DNA of 14,278 nt from Pirellulales bacterium (GCA_030605745.1 JAUWHT010000222.1:1-14278); one strand, 5' to 3'. Counted from the stretch's first letter, positions 6,228 through 12,780 are shown. The notes: generated by a model from the sequence alone, not told the origin. A program made the numbers and translations.

Positions 6228-6308
6228 GTTTAGCCGGCGTGCTTGCACGCCGCGTTGGACATCGGAACCGCCGCAACCAATCGCGGCGAGTAAACTCGCC
6301 GGCTAAAC
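6228..6308. repeat. 81-bp bipartite palindrome, copy 4 (3' of the PEP-CTERM fragment)
   Basis: Same plan, separated from copy 3 by 38 bp ending in GGCGAGAA. The centre differs from copy 3 at only one position near its right end. On the minus strand the element begins five bases after the TGA stop of the PEP-CTERM fragment, so it may act as a shared 3'-end hairpin for both converging transcripts. Confidence 0.9.
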
Positions 6309-6313
6309 GACGC

Positions 6314-6856
6314 TCACGCCCCCCGTCGCTGCCGCCATGCCATAAACAACAGCAGACTTGCCACGCCAATCGCCAGCAGGGCCACTGTCGACGGTTCGGG
6401 CACGGCGAAAAGCGTGGTGGGGGCGACATCGAAGTACTGAAAATCACTTACCCTAACCGCGATGTCAGCAGTTGCCCCGCCGGAATACCCAAGATCAAGA
6501 AGCGATTGTAGTGTCACCGTCGGGGTTGGGCCAATCACTCCCGCAGTAGGCGAGAAAGTAGCGCCGTCGTAAGTCAGATCCCACTCATAGGTAAGCGGGT
6601 CGGTCGGCAGGTCGGACGAGCCGGTGGCATCTAGCATGATCGTCGTGTCGCTCGGCGTGGCGCCAAGCGACCAATCATCCAGCATATAGGGTCCATCGGC
6701 ATCCGCTATCGGCGGCGTGTTTACCACCATCTCAAAATAGAGCCAATGCGGGATATTGGTCATCCAATGCGCACTTCCCCAATCGTCATAATATGCTGTC
6801 CTGACGCGAACCGAGTAATTGCCGGGCGAAATTCCGTCGGCATCCGAACCGGTCAC
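6314..6856 (-). pseudogene. Truncated PEP-CTERM protein with PKD-like domain
   Basis: The C-terminal 180 residues of a surface-type protein. NTPPIADADGPY to about residue 150 reads as a PKD/cadherin-like beta domain (DATGSSDLPTDPLTYEWDL). The tail is a textbook PEP-CTERM signal: VPEPST (152-157), a hydrophobic helix (VALLAIGVASLLLFMAW) and a basic end (RQRRGA). Exosortase systems cleave at PEP and move such proteins through the outer membrane. No signal peptide exists: the frame opens with a GTG at 6856 that lacks a Shine-Dalgarno sequence, an in-frame TGA lies at 6865-6863, and another gene's stop codon lies 26 bp upstream. I read this as the 3' remnant of a larger gene cut by rearrangement. 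An expressed short form cannot be excluded. Confidence 0.75.
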
Positions 6857-6882
6857 GAGGGTTCACGGCACGGCCGGCAGAG

Positions 6883-7089
6883 TTACTGCCGCAAGACGAC
6901 CGAGAGGGGCTGCTGCTCTTGGAGTTGACTGACCTTGAGGATCGAGAAGCCGATGACGCGCCCGTCCTGGCTTACCTTCTCCATCACGGCGTCGTTGGCT
7001 GTTTCCTTGAAAAACCCCTTGGTCTTCTCGAATAGAACTTCCAGAAAATCGCCTTCCTTGTCGTACCAAACGGTTACGGCTTCCGCCAT
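6883..7089 (-). CDS. Small DUF2283-like protein
   Basis: 68 residues. The pattern AVTVWYDKEGDFLEVLF (4-20), then VMEKVSQDGRVIGFSILKVSQL (35-56) fits the small beta-rich DUF2283 family (YDxxGDxL ... DxxGxVxGxxIL). DUF2283 genes are often next to DUF4258 genes and are suspected antitoxin-like partners, but no such partner is present here and the role is unknown. Start: ATG at 7089, with GAGAAGGA well placed upstream; an upstream in-frame start at 7116 would add nine residues and lacks such a site. It has its own promoter-like pair (TATAAT at 7135-7130). The beheaded PEP-CTERM frame follows 26 bp downstream. Confidence 0.75.
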   Translation of the reverse strand: MAEAVTVWYDKEGDFLEVLFEKTKGFFKETANDAVMEKVSQDGRVIGFSILKVSQLQEQQPLSVVLRQ

Positions 7090-7129
7090 AATAGTTCCTT
7101 CTCCAGACATCCTCAAAGTGCATACACCA

Positions 7130-7159
7130 ATTATACATCAAGGACTGCCACACCGACAA
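7130..7159 (-). promoter_or_regulatory. Candidate promoter for the DUF2283-like gene
   Basis: Minus strand: TTGTCG (7159-7154), 18 nt, TATAAT (7135-7130). The -10 matches consensus exactly and the -35 matches four of six. Transcription would start near 7123, leaving a short leader of about 35 nt before the ATG at 7089 with the Shine-Dalgarno sequence GAGAAGGA. Confidence 0.6.
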
Positions 7160-7205
7160 GCGCGTTCGGGAGCGGTGTGAGAGGTCGGGGTGAGCGGGGC
7201 GGGGA

Positions 7206-7523
7206 TCAGCCGCGATCGGCGGTCCATTCCCAGAGTACGGCCTTGCCGGTGCCGTCGCCGGAGAAACGGATGGTCTGTAGGCGGTGATGGCCGTTCAGCG
7301 CCTTGATGGTCTCGTGGAGGCGCCGCTTGGGGTCTTGGTCTTCTTGCGGGGACAGGGGATCGAATACCCGGGGCGGCCAGCCTTCCTCCTCGAAGGCCGC
7401 CAAGACGGCAATCTGGTTTGGTGCGGGAACGCGAAAACGTTTCACTACCTGCCCGTCAACGAGCAGCTCGCGTCGCAGGCCGTCCCAGCGGGGAACGCCT
7501 TGCGCTGCCGTCGGGAGCTTCAT
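7206..7523 (-). CDS. Conserved small planctomycete-type protein, possible winged-helix fold
   Basis: 105 residues, no signal peptide or membrane segment. Recognisable pattern: VPRWDGLRRELLVDG (10-24), VKRFRVPAPNQ (27-37), LAAFEEEGWPPRVFDPL (41-57), DPKRRLHETIKALN (64-77), IRFSGDGTGKAVLWEW (85-100). I recall this combination from many planctomycete hypothetical proteins but know no function. The order (helices around 37-50 and 65-77, then a strand-turn-strand with GDGTG) would suit a winged helix-turn-helix, so DNA binding is a guess. Start: ATG at 7523, with GAGGGG (7535-7530) correctly spaced. No separate promoter is visible between it and the terminator 58 bp upstream, so it may depend on read-through of the folded RNA at 7581-7740. 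Confidence 0.75.
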   Translation of the reverse strand: MKLPTAAQGVPRWDGLRRELLVDGQVVKRFRVPAPNQIAVLAAFEEEGWPPRVFDPLSPQEDQDPKRRLHETIKALNGHHRLQTIRFSGDGTGKAVLWEWTADRG

Positions 7524-7580
7524 TGGTTTCCCCTCGGTGCAATGTGCAGTTCAGCCGAACACGGCACGGCATCCCGGCGC

Positions 7581-7614
7581 AAACAAAAAGGAGCGCCGGA
7601 CCGTTGCCGCTCCT
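7581..7614 (-). terminator. Intrinsic terminator, minus strand
   Basis: On the minus strand AGGAGCG (7595-7589 complement region, arms 7608-7614 and 7589-7595) forms a 7-bp GC-rich stem with a 12-nt loop, directly followed by TTTTGTTT (7588-7581). This is the clearest Rho-independent terminator in the window. Its first three stem bases (AGG) are also used by the outer stem of the fold upstream (7612-7618 with 7731-7737), so the two structures compete in part. Confidence 0.8.
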
Positions 7615-7740
7615 CGAACCCCGACCAAGAGGTACAACAGAACAGCACGGCCGACGCTCCCTTGGGCAAGGGAGCGCGGTCCAAGTGCTGCTTCTGTTGT
7701 TCATGAGCCCAACGACTCATGTTGGTCGTTTTCGAGGAAG
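7581..7740 (-). ncRNA. Candidate structured RNA (sRNA or cis-acting leader)
   Basis: Read on the minus strand, nearly every segment has a partner. Outer stem: 7737-7731 with 7618-7612 (CCTCGAA/TTCGAGG). Second stem: 7728-7722 with 7628-7622 (CGACCAA/TTGGTCG). Side hairpin: 7721-7716 with 7707-7702 (CATGAG/CTCATG). Long arm: 7700-7692 with 7642-7634 and 7690-7685 with 7648-7643 (one bulged base at 7691), five more pairs with small bulges, then a 10-bp apical stem 7676-7667 with 7664-7655 and a 2-nt loop. Together they form a three-way junction ending at an intrinsic terminator. I do not recognise it as tmRNA, SRP RNA, RNase P RNA or a known riboswitch. It could be a 6S-like RNA, an unknown sRNA, or a regulatory leader for the gene at 7206-7523. 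Confidence 0.6.
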
Positions 7741-7872
7741 CAGTTCTTGACGCTCGCGCGTCTACGAATTGTCGATCGTGACCCTCACTCGGCCACGGTT
7801 GTGATTCCGGCAAATGCTCCTTCTGACTCGAATACGTAGCGTCCCGGCAGAGAGCCGGGCACATCTACAAGT

Positions 7873-7923
7873 GTAATATAGGCCACCCCGCACGGTCAAG
7901 TATCCACCTGGACTGCGGGGTGG
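7873..7923 (-). promoter_or_regulatory. Possible promoter within an inverted repeat
   Basis: Minus strand: TTGACC (7899-7894) is followed after 13-15 nt by TATATT/TATTAC (7880-7873), which is shorter spacing than ideal. The -35 lies inside a perfect 10-bp inverted repeat, CCACCCCGCA (7883-7892) with TGCGGGGTGG (7914-7923). The position fits an origin for the folded RNA and the gene at 7206-7523, with the inverted repeat as a possible operator. Also downstream is a small hairpin CCCGGC/GCCGGG at about 7844-7859. Confidence 0.35.
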
Positions 7924-7940
7924 TTGATGTTTCCAATAGT

Positions 7941-8026
7941 CGTTTAGCCGCCGGGCTTGCCCGGCGCGTTTGCGGTTACGCGTATTGATACCAGCCAACG
8001 CGCCGGGCAAGCCCGGCGGCTAAACG
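7941..8026. repeat. Bipartite palindrome with 30-bp perfect arms (GTTTAGCC family)
   Basis: Arms 7941-7970 and 7997-8026 are perfect reverse complements, with a 26-nt centre. Each arm has the GTTTAGCC head and hairpin GCCGGGC-TT-GCCCGGC followed by GCG, the same plan as the 81-bp copies but with a different stem. On the minus strand it starts a few bases after the TGA of the phosphohexomutase gene. Confidence 0.9.
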
Positions 8027-8031
8027 GTAGA

Positions 8032-9366
8032 TCAGAGGATTTTGGCCACTTCGTCGCAGAGGCGGCGGGCGTCGGCTTCGGTTTGGGCTTCGGCCACTGC
8101 GCGGACGATCGGCTCGGTGTTCCTGGGGCGGACCAGCAGCCAGCGGCCGGGCCAGTCCAGACGCAGGCCGTCGAGCCGGTCGGGCTTGGCGTCGGCGAAA
8201 TGTCTTTCCAGGGTGTCTAGTGCGGCGGGGATTTTTTCTCGCGGCATGGAGACTTTGGTTTTGACGATCTCGTAACGCGGCAACTCGCCGGCCAGTTGGC
8301 TGATTGTCATCTCGCGGGCGGCCATGGCGTCGAGCAATTGGGCCATGCCGACGAAGCTATCGCGGACCGGCCCAACGCGCGGGTCGATCGGCCCGCCGTT
8401 GCCCTCGCCGCCGAAGACCGCGTCGTGCTCGAGCATCGTGTCGACCACGTTGGCCTCGCCCACGGCCGAACGATAAAACGGCACGCCGTACCGCTCGGCC
8501 AGGTCCTGCGACATGCGGCTGGTCGAGCAGTTGGTTACGATCGGGCCTTTTCGCTGACGCAGCACGTGATCGACGCATAGGGCCAGCGTGTACTCCTCGC
8601 CCAGGTACCGGCCGGAGGAGTCGATCACGGCCAGCCGGTCGGCGTCGGGGTCCTGGCAGAAGCCGACCTGGGCGCCGGCTTTGACAACCGCGTTAAGCAC
8701 GCCGGCCAGGTTTTCGGCGGTCGGCTCGGGCGTGTGTTCAAAGCGGCCGTTGGGTTCTTCGCCCAGCACGGTCACCTTGCAACCGAGTGCTTCGAGCAAT
8801 CGCCGCCCCAAAACACTCCCGGCGCCGTGGTTCGAGTCGAGCAGGACTTTGAACTGCCGGCTGCGGATTCGCTCGATGTCGACCGTGGCCAGCACGGCCT
8901 GGAGATGAGCGGACGTAGTGTTCGTGCATTCCAACGACGAGCCGAACTGGACGTGCGGCATCCGGTCGATCGGGCCAGTGCGGTAGTGCTCAAGCACGTC
9001 TTCGCCCGCTGCGGCCGGCAGCACGCGGCCGTCGTGGGCAAACAGTTTCAGTCCGTTGTACTCGGCCGGGTTATGGCTGGCGGTAATCTGGATGCCTCCG
9101 GCTGCCCGGAGTTCTCGGACCAGCACGCCGGTGGTGGGCGTGGCGGCCACGCCGGCGTCGAGGGTGTTGCGCCCGGTCGCCTGCAAAGCGGCCTCGATCG
9201 CCCGGGTCAGCATTTCGCCCGAGGGCCGACCGTCGCGGGTAATTACAAAGGTCCCTTCCGGCGCCAGCGCGGAAAACGCGGCCGCGTACCGCCCGGCCAC
9301 CTCCGGCGTAAGAGTTTCGCCGACAATCCCCCGCAATCCCGAGACACTGATAATCAATTCGCTCAC
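8032..9366 (-). CDS. glmM: Phosphohexomutase, GlmM-like (phosphoglucosamine mutase)
   Basis: 444 residues of the alpha-D-phosphohexomutase family. GlmM converts glucosamine-6-phosphate to glucosamine-1-phosphate for peptidoglycan and LPS precursors. N-terminus LIISVSGLRGIVGETLTPE; phosphoserine loop ITASHNP with S97; metal loop QDPDADRL (238-245); sugar loop GGEGNGG (319-325); C-terminal phosphate loop RPRNTEP. All four active-site loops are present. Substrate is not certain: phosphomannomutase activity is possible. Start: GTG at 9366 has a strong Shine-Dalgarno (AAAGGAG, 9379-9373). An ATG at 9411 overlaps the upstream stop as ATGA and would add 15 residues that precede the conserved fold, so coupled initiation there is an alternative. 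It is transcribed with the lptD-like gene, which fits a shared envelope role. Confidence 0.85.
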   Translation of the reverse strand: MSELIISVSGLRGIVGETLTPEVAGRYAAAFSALAPEGTFVITRDGRPSGEMLTRAIEAALQATGRNTLDAGVAATPTTGVLVRELRAAGGIQITASHNPAEYNGLKLFAHDGRVLPAAAGEDVLEHYRTGPIDRMPHVQFGSSLECTNTTSAHLQAVLATVDIERIRSRQFKVLLDSNHGAGSVLGRRLLEALGCKVTVLGEEPNGRFEHTPEPTAENLAGVLNAVVKAGAQVGFCQDPDADRLAVIDSSGRYLGEEYTLALCVDHVLRQRKGPIVTNCSTSRMSQDLAERYGVPFYRSAVGEANVVDTMLEHDAVFGGEGNGGPIDPRVGPVRDSFVGMAQLLDAMAAREMTISQLAGELPRYEIVKTKVSMPREKIPAALDTLERHFADAKPDRLDGLRLDWPGRWLLVRPRNTEPIVRAVAEAQTEADARRLCDEVAKIL

Positions 9367-9407
9367 CGCGTACTCCTTTCCGGTCCGGTCGTTCAGTTGG
9401 GCCTTGA

Positions 9408-12392
9408 TCATTCCAGCCCAAACGTGCCAGCGACGGGGATGCGTGCACCGCCGACTTGTCCTAGTCGGCTCTTCGGTAGGAAGCGGGGTTCGACGGCCAG
9501 ACTTACGCCCACGTTGTTCCGTGCGGCGTCGACCGTGAAGCCGGCGCTAACCAACAGCGACTCGCCGATCCGGGTGATGGAGAAATTTTGCCCGATGTTC
9601 CCGTCGCTGGCCAGGTCCACCGAGGTGCCGAACGACGAGACCCACTTGGGGCTCATCCAATAGCTGTACGACATCGCGAGGATCTGGTGGTCGAAGGGTC
9701 CCTGCAGCAGCCGCATTCCCACGTATAGGCTACCGCGCGGCGGGCGGCTGAGGAATCCGCCGAAGGTAACAATCCTCTGCCCGTCGGTGAAGAAATCGAA
9801 TATCCCGTCGGAGACCAGCGTCAGCCGGTCGCCGACGTGCCAGCGGAAGTCGTAGTCCATCAGTCCCAGGGCCTTGTCGAAGTTATCGCGCGACTCGTCG
9901 GGGAACCAGGTGACGTTAGTATCCAGCACGATCCAGTCGATGATCCGCCGGCTGCCGGGCATCCCGCGCTTCGTCTGCCACCGATGCCGCATCCCCATCC
10001 GCATGGCGATCAGGTCGTCGGCGATCTCGGTGCTCGGCGAGGTGACCCAGCCGCCCAGTCCGGTGCGCAGTGCGTAGTACCGCTCGTCGAACTGTGGCGG
10101 GAACACTGCCGGAGGGCTATTGAACGTGTTCTTGGCTAGCCGATGCCGAAATGCCTCGATCGAATCGTCGTCCAGCGGATCGTACAGCGGTAGCAAGTCC
10201 AGGCTGCGGTTCGACTCGGCAAACGAGAACTCGGCGTCGAAGACCACCTTATGCGCCAGCCCGTGTACGTTAAGCAGTCGGTTTTCGACCATCGGGTTAG
10301 CCTTCCACATGGGCATGCTGGCCCGCATTCCCGTCTGCCAGTAGAACCGCTGAAGGTCGTCGCCGGTAAGGTCTTCGCCCCAATGGGCGAGTTCGCCCAG
10401 GGCGAATGGGACCAGCTTGACGGGTCCTAGTTGGAACGGCCAGTCGATCTCCTGCCGCGTGACCAGTCGCTCGCCACTGCTAGGTACTTCCCAGGGCAGC
10501 AACTCGAAGGGCCGGTCGTTGGGGTTTTTCGGTGCATCGGCAACACGCAGCCGGGCATAGCTGGCGTTGGAATGCTCGTACCAGGTAAACGCGTCACGAA
10601 GCAGCGACTGGCCCAGCCAGAAATGATCGCCCCGCGGAAACCACTCGGTTTGGGTGAAGAACGGGTTGATACGCCCATCGGCCGTGACGCTCCAGGACAT
10701 GTTGTCGCGCATGTGCTTCAGTTCCATGCCGGTCGTCTGGTCCTTCAGTTCGTCCCACTCGCGTTTGTAGTACTCTTCAAGGAAGTTCCGGTCGCTCAGC
10801 CACCCGAACTCGCCGGTAAACCGGAAATCGCCGGCCAACTGCTGGCGGTGTTGCCAGAAGAATTTGTAGCGGTAGTCCCTCTCGGGCACCAAGCCCCGGC
10901 GGTCTATGCCCAGGTCGTCGCGGCCGTGGTCCTCGATGCCCCAGAAATCGAACAGCCCGCTGGTCGGGCCTGGAACGTTGAAGAACCAGTCGCGGCTGTA
11001 CAAGAACGTTGTTCCGTGCCCGAGGCCCCGATCGCCCAGGTAGTCGAAACTCAGGTCCCAGTCGGTTCCGGCCGGCGGATTCCGGATGCCCAGCAGTTGG
11101 TAGCCGTCCCAGTTGGTCAGAATCTGCGTGCCGTACACCTGGTCGTTGCGAATCCTGGCGCCGCGGATGTAGAACGTCGGATCAGTCAGGTCGGTGGCCA
11201 AGGTGGGCCAATAGAAGACCGGCAGCGGGCCGAGAAACAAGACATTGTTCCGCGAGGTTGCCAGCCGCTGATGGTCGACCACCGGCTGGCCCGTCTCCGC
11301 GTCGATCAGCGGCTGGCCGCTCAGCGGATCGAACGCGGGTCGCTGGATGTCCTCGTAGTAGATCTCCCCGGCCTGGATGCGATAACCCGGTTGGCCCATC
11401 CGGCTGGAGGTGATGAAGGTGTTCTGGGCGAAGTAGCGGTCGCGTCCGGTCTGCTGGAGCACCTCGGCCCGAAGCCGCAACAACCCATCGTAGCTGCGCA
11501 CCGGTGTGAGCATCTCGGCCTGAAGTACCGTTCCCACATGGTTGGTCACGTCGTAATACATCCGCTCGGCATAGATCACCCGGTCTCCCTGGCGGAAAAC
11601 GATGTTGCCTTCCATGTAGATTTCCAGGGGAACCTTTTCATCCTGAGCGGTCTGCCCGGTCAGGTCGGGCTCCTGAAGACTGTTGGTCCAGATGACCAAC
11701 CGATCGGTCGAAACGTCGATCGAACCGAACTGCTCCAGGCCGTCGACGATCAGGTTCACACCCGAGTCGATCACCGCGATCCATTGGTTGCTATTAGGAT
11801 CGGGGAACCATTGTGCCTGGACCGGTACGTTGCTGCGTGGAAAGACGCGGATTCGCCTGGCGCCCGGCGGCATCGACTGGCCGATGGCTGGCTGGCCAGT
11901 CGGTTCGGTGAACTGGGTCCGCCGGAAGGTGTCTGCGGGGGCCGGGTTGCGGCACTCCAGGCCGTGCTGATAAACGGCCGGCCATACGTCGGGCTTGCCC
12001 GCCACCTGGGCGGCATGTACCCGGATTTCGCCGCTGGTGTAAAAGCGGCCGAACCAGGTTTGGTCGGTCAACCTGTCCGTGGCGTCGGCACTAGCCGGTT
12101 CGACCGTCACGTCGCCCTCGATGTAGGCGATCAACTTGCTGCGCCGCCGCTGGGGCGCCGCGGCACGGTCGATCCAAAGGACTGCTTCGCTGGCTCGTGC
12201 GGAACTCGATCCCTGACAGATCCGACAGTTGCCCCGCAGCACCCAGACCTCGTACTGCCCCTGCTGCCAGTAGTTGGCCGCCCCGGCCGTGATCACGATC
12301 GGCTCAGCAGCGTCGGGCTGGGGCATCTCGATCTGCGCCGCGGCGGGTGCCCCGCTCAGCACGGCAGCGATCCAAGGCAGGATCAACAGCAC
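9408..12392 (-). CDS. LptD/OstA-like outer-membrane protein
   Basis: 994 residues. A hydrophobic start (LLILPWIAAVLSGAPAAAQ) serves as signal peptide. Residues 30-350 carry OstA-type beta-jellyroll stretches, for example IVITAGAANYW...LRGNC (32-56) and EIYMEGNIVFRQGDRVIYA (257-275) followed by MYYDVTNHVGTVLQAEM. Residues 386-420 (FLGPLPVFYWPTLATDLTDP, FYIRGARIRND) match the hallmark entry into the LptD barrel, and the remainder is a Trp/Tyr/Asp-rich barrel-like region. LptD inserts LPS into the outer leaflet; in this lineage the cargo is not proven. A CxxC (56-59) is the only obvious cysteine pair near the start. The start is uncertain: GTG 12392 is the first recognised codon, but the basic n-region lies upstream of it. 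The TGA overlaps ATG 9411 of the next gene. Confidence 0.72.
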   Translation of the reverse strand: MLLILPWIAAVLSGAPAAAQIEMPQPDAAEPIVITAGAANYWQQGQYEVWVLRGNCRICQGSSSARASEAVLWIDRAAAPQRRRSKLIAYIEGDVTVEPASADATDRLTDQTWFGRFYTSGEIRVHAAQVAGKPDVWPAVYQHGLECRNPAPADTFRRTQFTEPTGQPAIGQSMPPGARRIRVFPRSNVPVQAQWFPDPNSNQWIAVIDSGVNLIVDGLEQFGSIDVSTDRLVIWTNSLQEPDLTGQTAQDEKVPLEIYMEGNIVFRQGDRVIYAERMYYDVTNHVGTVLQAEMLTPVRSYDGLLRLRAEVLQQTGRDRYFAQNTFITSSRMGQPGYRIQAGEIYYEDIQRPAFDPLSGQPLIDAETGQPVVDHQRLATSRNNVLFLGPLPVFYWPTLATDLTDPTFYIRGARIRNDQVYGTQILTNWDGYQLLGIRNPPAGTDWDLSFDYLGDRGLGHGTTFLYSRDWFFNVPGPTSGLFDFWGIEDHGRDDLGIDRRGLVPERDYRYKFFWQHRQQLAGDFRFTGEFGWLSDRNFLEEYYKREWDELKDQTTGMELKHMRDNMSWSVTADGRINPFFTQTEWFPRGDHFWLGQSLLRDAFTWYEHSNASYARLRVADAPKNPNDRPFELLPWEVPSSGERLVTRQEIDWPFQLGPVKLVPFALGELAHWGEDLTGDDLQRFYWQTGMRASMPMWKANPMVENRLLNVHGLAHKVVFDAEFSFAESNRSLDLLPLYDPLDDDSIEAFRHRLAKNTFNSPPAVFPPQFDERYYALRTGLGGWVTSPSTEIADDLIAMRMGMRHRWQTKRGMPGSRRIIDWIVLDTNVTWFPDESRDNFDKALGLMDYDFRWHVGDRLTLVSDGIFDFFTDGQRIVTFGGFLSRPPRGSLYVGMRLLQGPFDHQILAMSYSYWMSPKWVSSFGTSVDLASDGNIGQNFSITRIGESLLVSAGFTVDAARNNVGVSLAVEPRFLPKSRLGQVGGARIPVAGTFGLE

Positions 12393-12393
12393 T

Positions 12394-12425
12394 CTGCGCG
12401 CAGCGGGAACGACTGCGCGCAGCGG
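12394..12425. repeat. 13-bp direct repeat with palindromic core
   Basis: CTGCGCGCAGCGG occurs at 12394-12406 and 12413-12425, 19 bp apart. Each contains the palindrome CTGCGCGCAG. It lies immediately upstream of the GTG at 12392 on the minus strand, in the transcribed leader. It may be a regulatory site or simply encode part of an extended signal peptide. Confidence 0.5.
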
Positions 12426-12591
12426 CGGCGCTGCGCACCGGAAGCCGGCAGATCCGTTCGGCAGGTGGCGTCTCAGCAGACTGGCATCCTTGCTTGCCCG
12501 GCCGCCGTACCTTGAGGCGACCCGGGTCTGAGTTGCAAGATGAAGTGAGGAAAGTCTTTACGCGAAAAGCTTCCAATTACCGGTGGGCCGG

Positions 12592-12620
12592 ATTATATGG
12601 AGGAGTGCCGGGCAGATCAA
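12592..12620 (-). promoter_or_regulatory. Near-consensus promoter for the lptD-like operon
   Basis: Minus strand: TTGATC (12620-12615), exactly 17 nt, TATAAT (12597-12592). The -10 is perfect and the -35 matches four of six. Transcription near 12585 would leave about 190 nt before GTG 12392, an unusually long leader, or means that translation starts further upstream. Confidence 0.7.
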
Positions 12621-12679
12621 GGCGGGTTCGACGGAATGCTCGATGACGCAAGTCGTTTGTTGAAACCGACTTATGTCCA

Positions 12680-12717
12680 CCGAAGCCGCAGTCGTGCCGT
12701 TTCGGGAAAGGCTTCGG
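12680..12717. other. 8-bp inverted repeat between divergent promoters
   Basis: CCGAAGCC (12680-12687) and GGCTTCGG (12710-12717) are separated by 22 nt. The element lies upstream of both promoters, and no T-run follows. A regulator site is possible, with little support beyond position. Confidence 0.3.
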
Positions 12718-12750
12718 CCGTGGCTAAGGCCAATGAACGCTGATCGTGGA

Positions 12751-12780
12751 TTGACAAACATCATCCATGGTAGATAGAAT
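12751..12780 (+). promoter_or_regulatory. Near-consensus promoter for the oxidoreductase gene
   Basis: TTGACA (12751-12756), 18 nt, TAGAAT (12775-12780). The -35 is perfect and the -10 matches five of six. Transcription would start near 12787, about 75 nt before the ATG at 12861. Confidence 0.75.

Noticed and set aside
5332..6308. Four regularly repeated elements as a CRISPR array
   Set aside because: The repeats are 81 bp and bipartite palindromic, one is separated by a transposase gene, and the gaps of 21 and 38 bp are partly similar to each other rather than unique spacers.
7612..7640. GGGTTCGA on the minus strand as a tRNA or tmRNA T-arm
   Set aside because: The flanking bases do not form a 5-bp T-stem, there is no acceptor stem or CCA, and the bases are used in other helices.
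7520..7864. 114-codon minus-strand frame across the folded region
   Set aside because: It has no recognisable motif, runs through the terminator and long hairpin arm, and the nucleotide sequence is explained better by RNA structure than by a protein.
10431..12515. 694-codon open frame on the plus strand
   Set aside because: It lies antisense to the lptD-like gene, shows low-complexity composition typical of a GC-rich shadow frame, has no family motif, and the minus-strand frame has clear LptD features.
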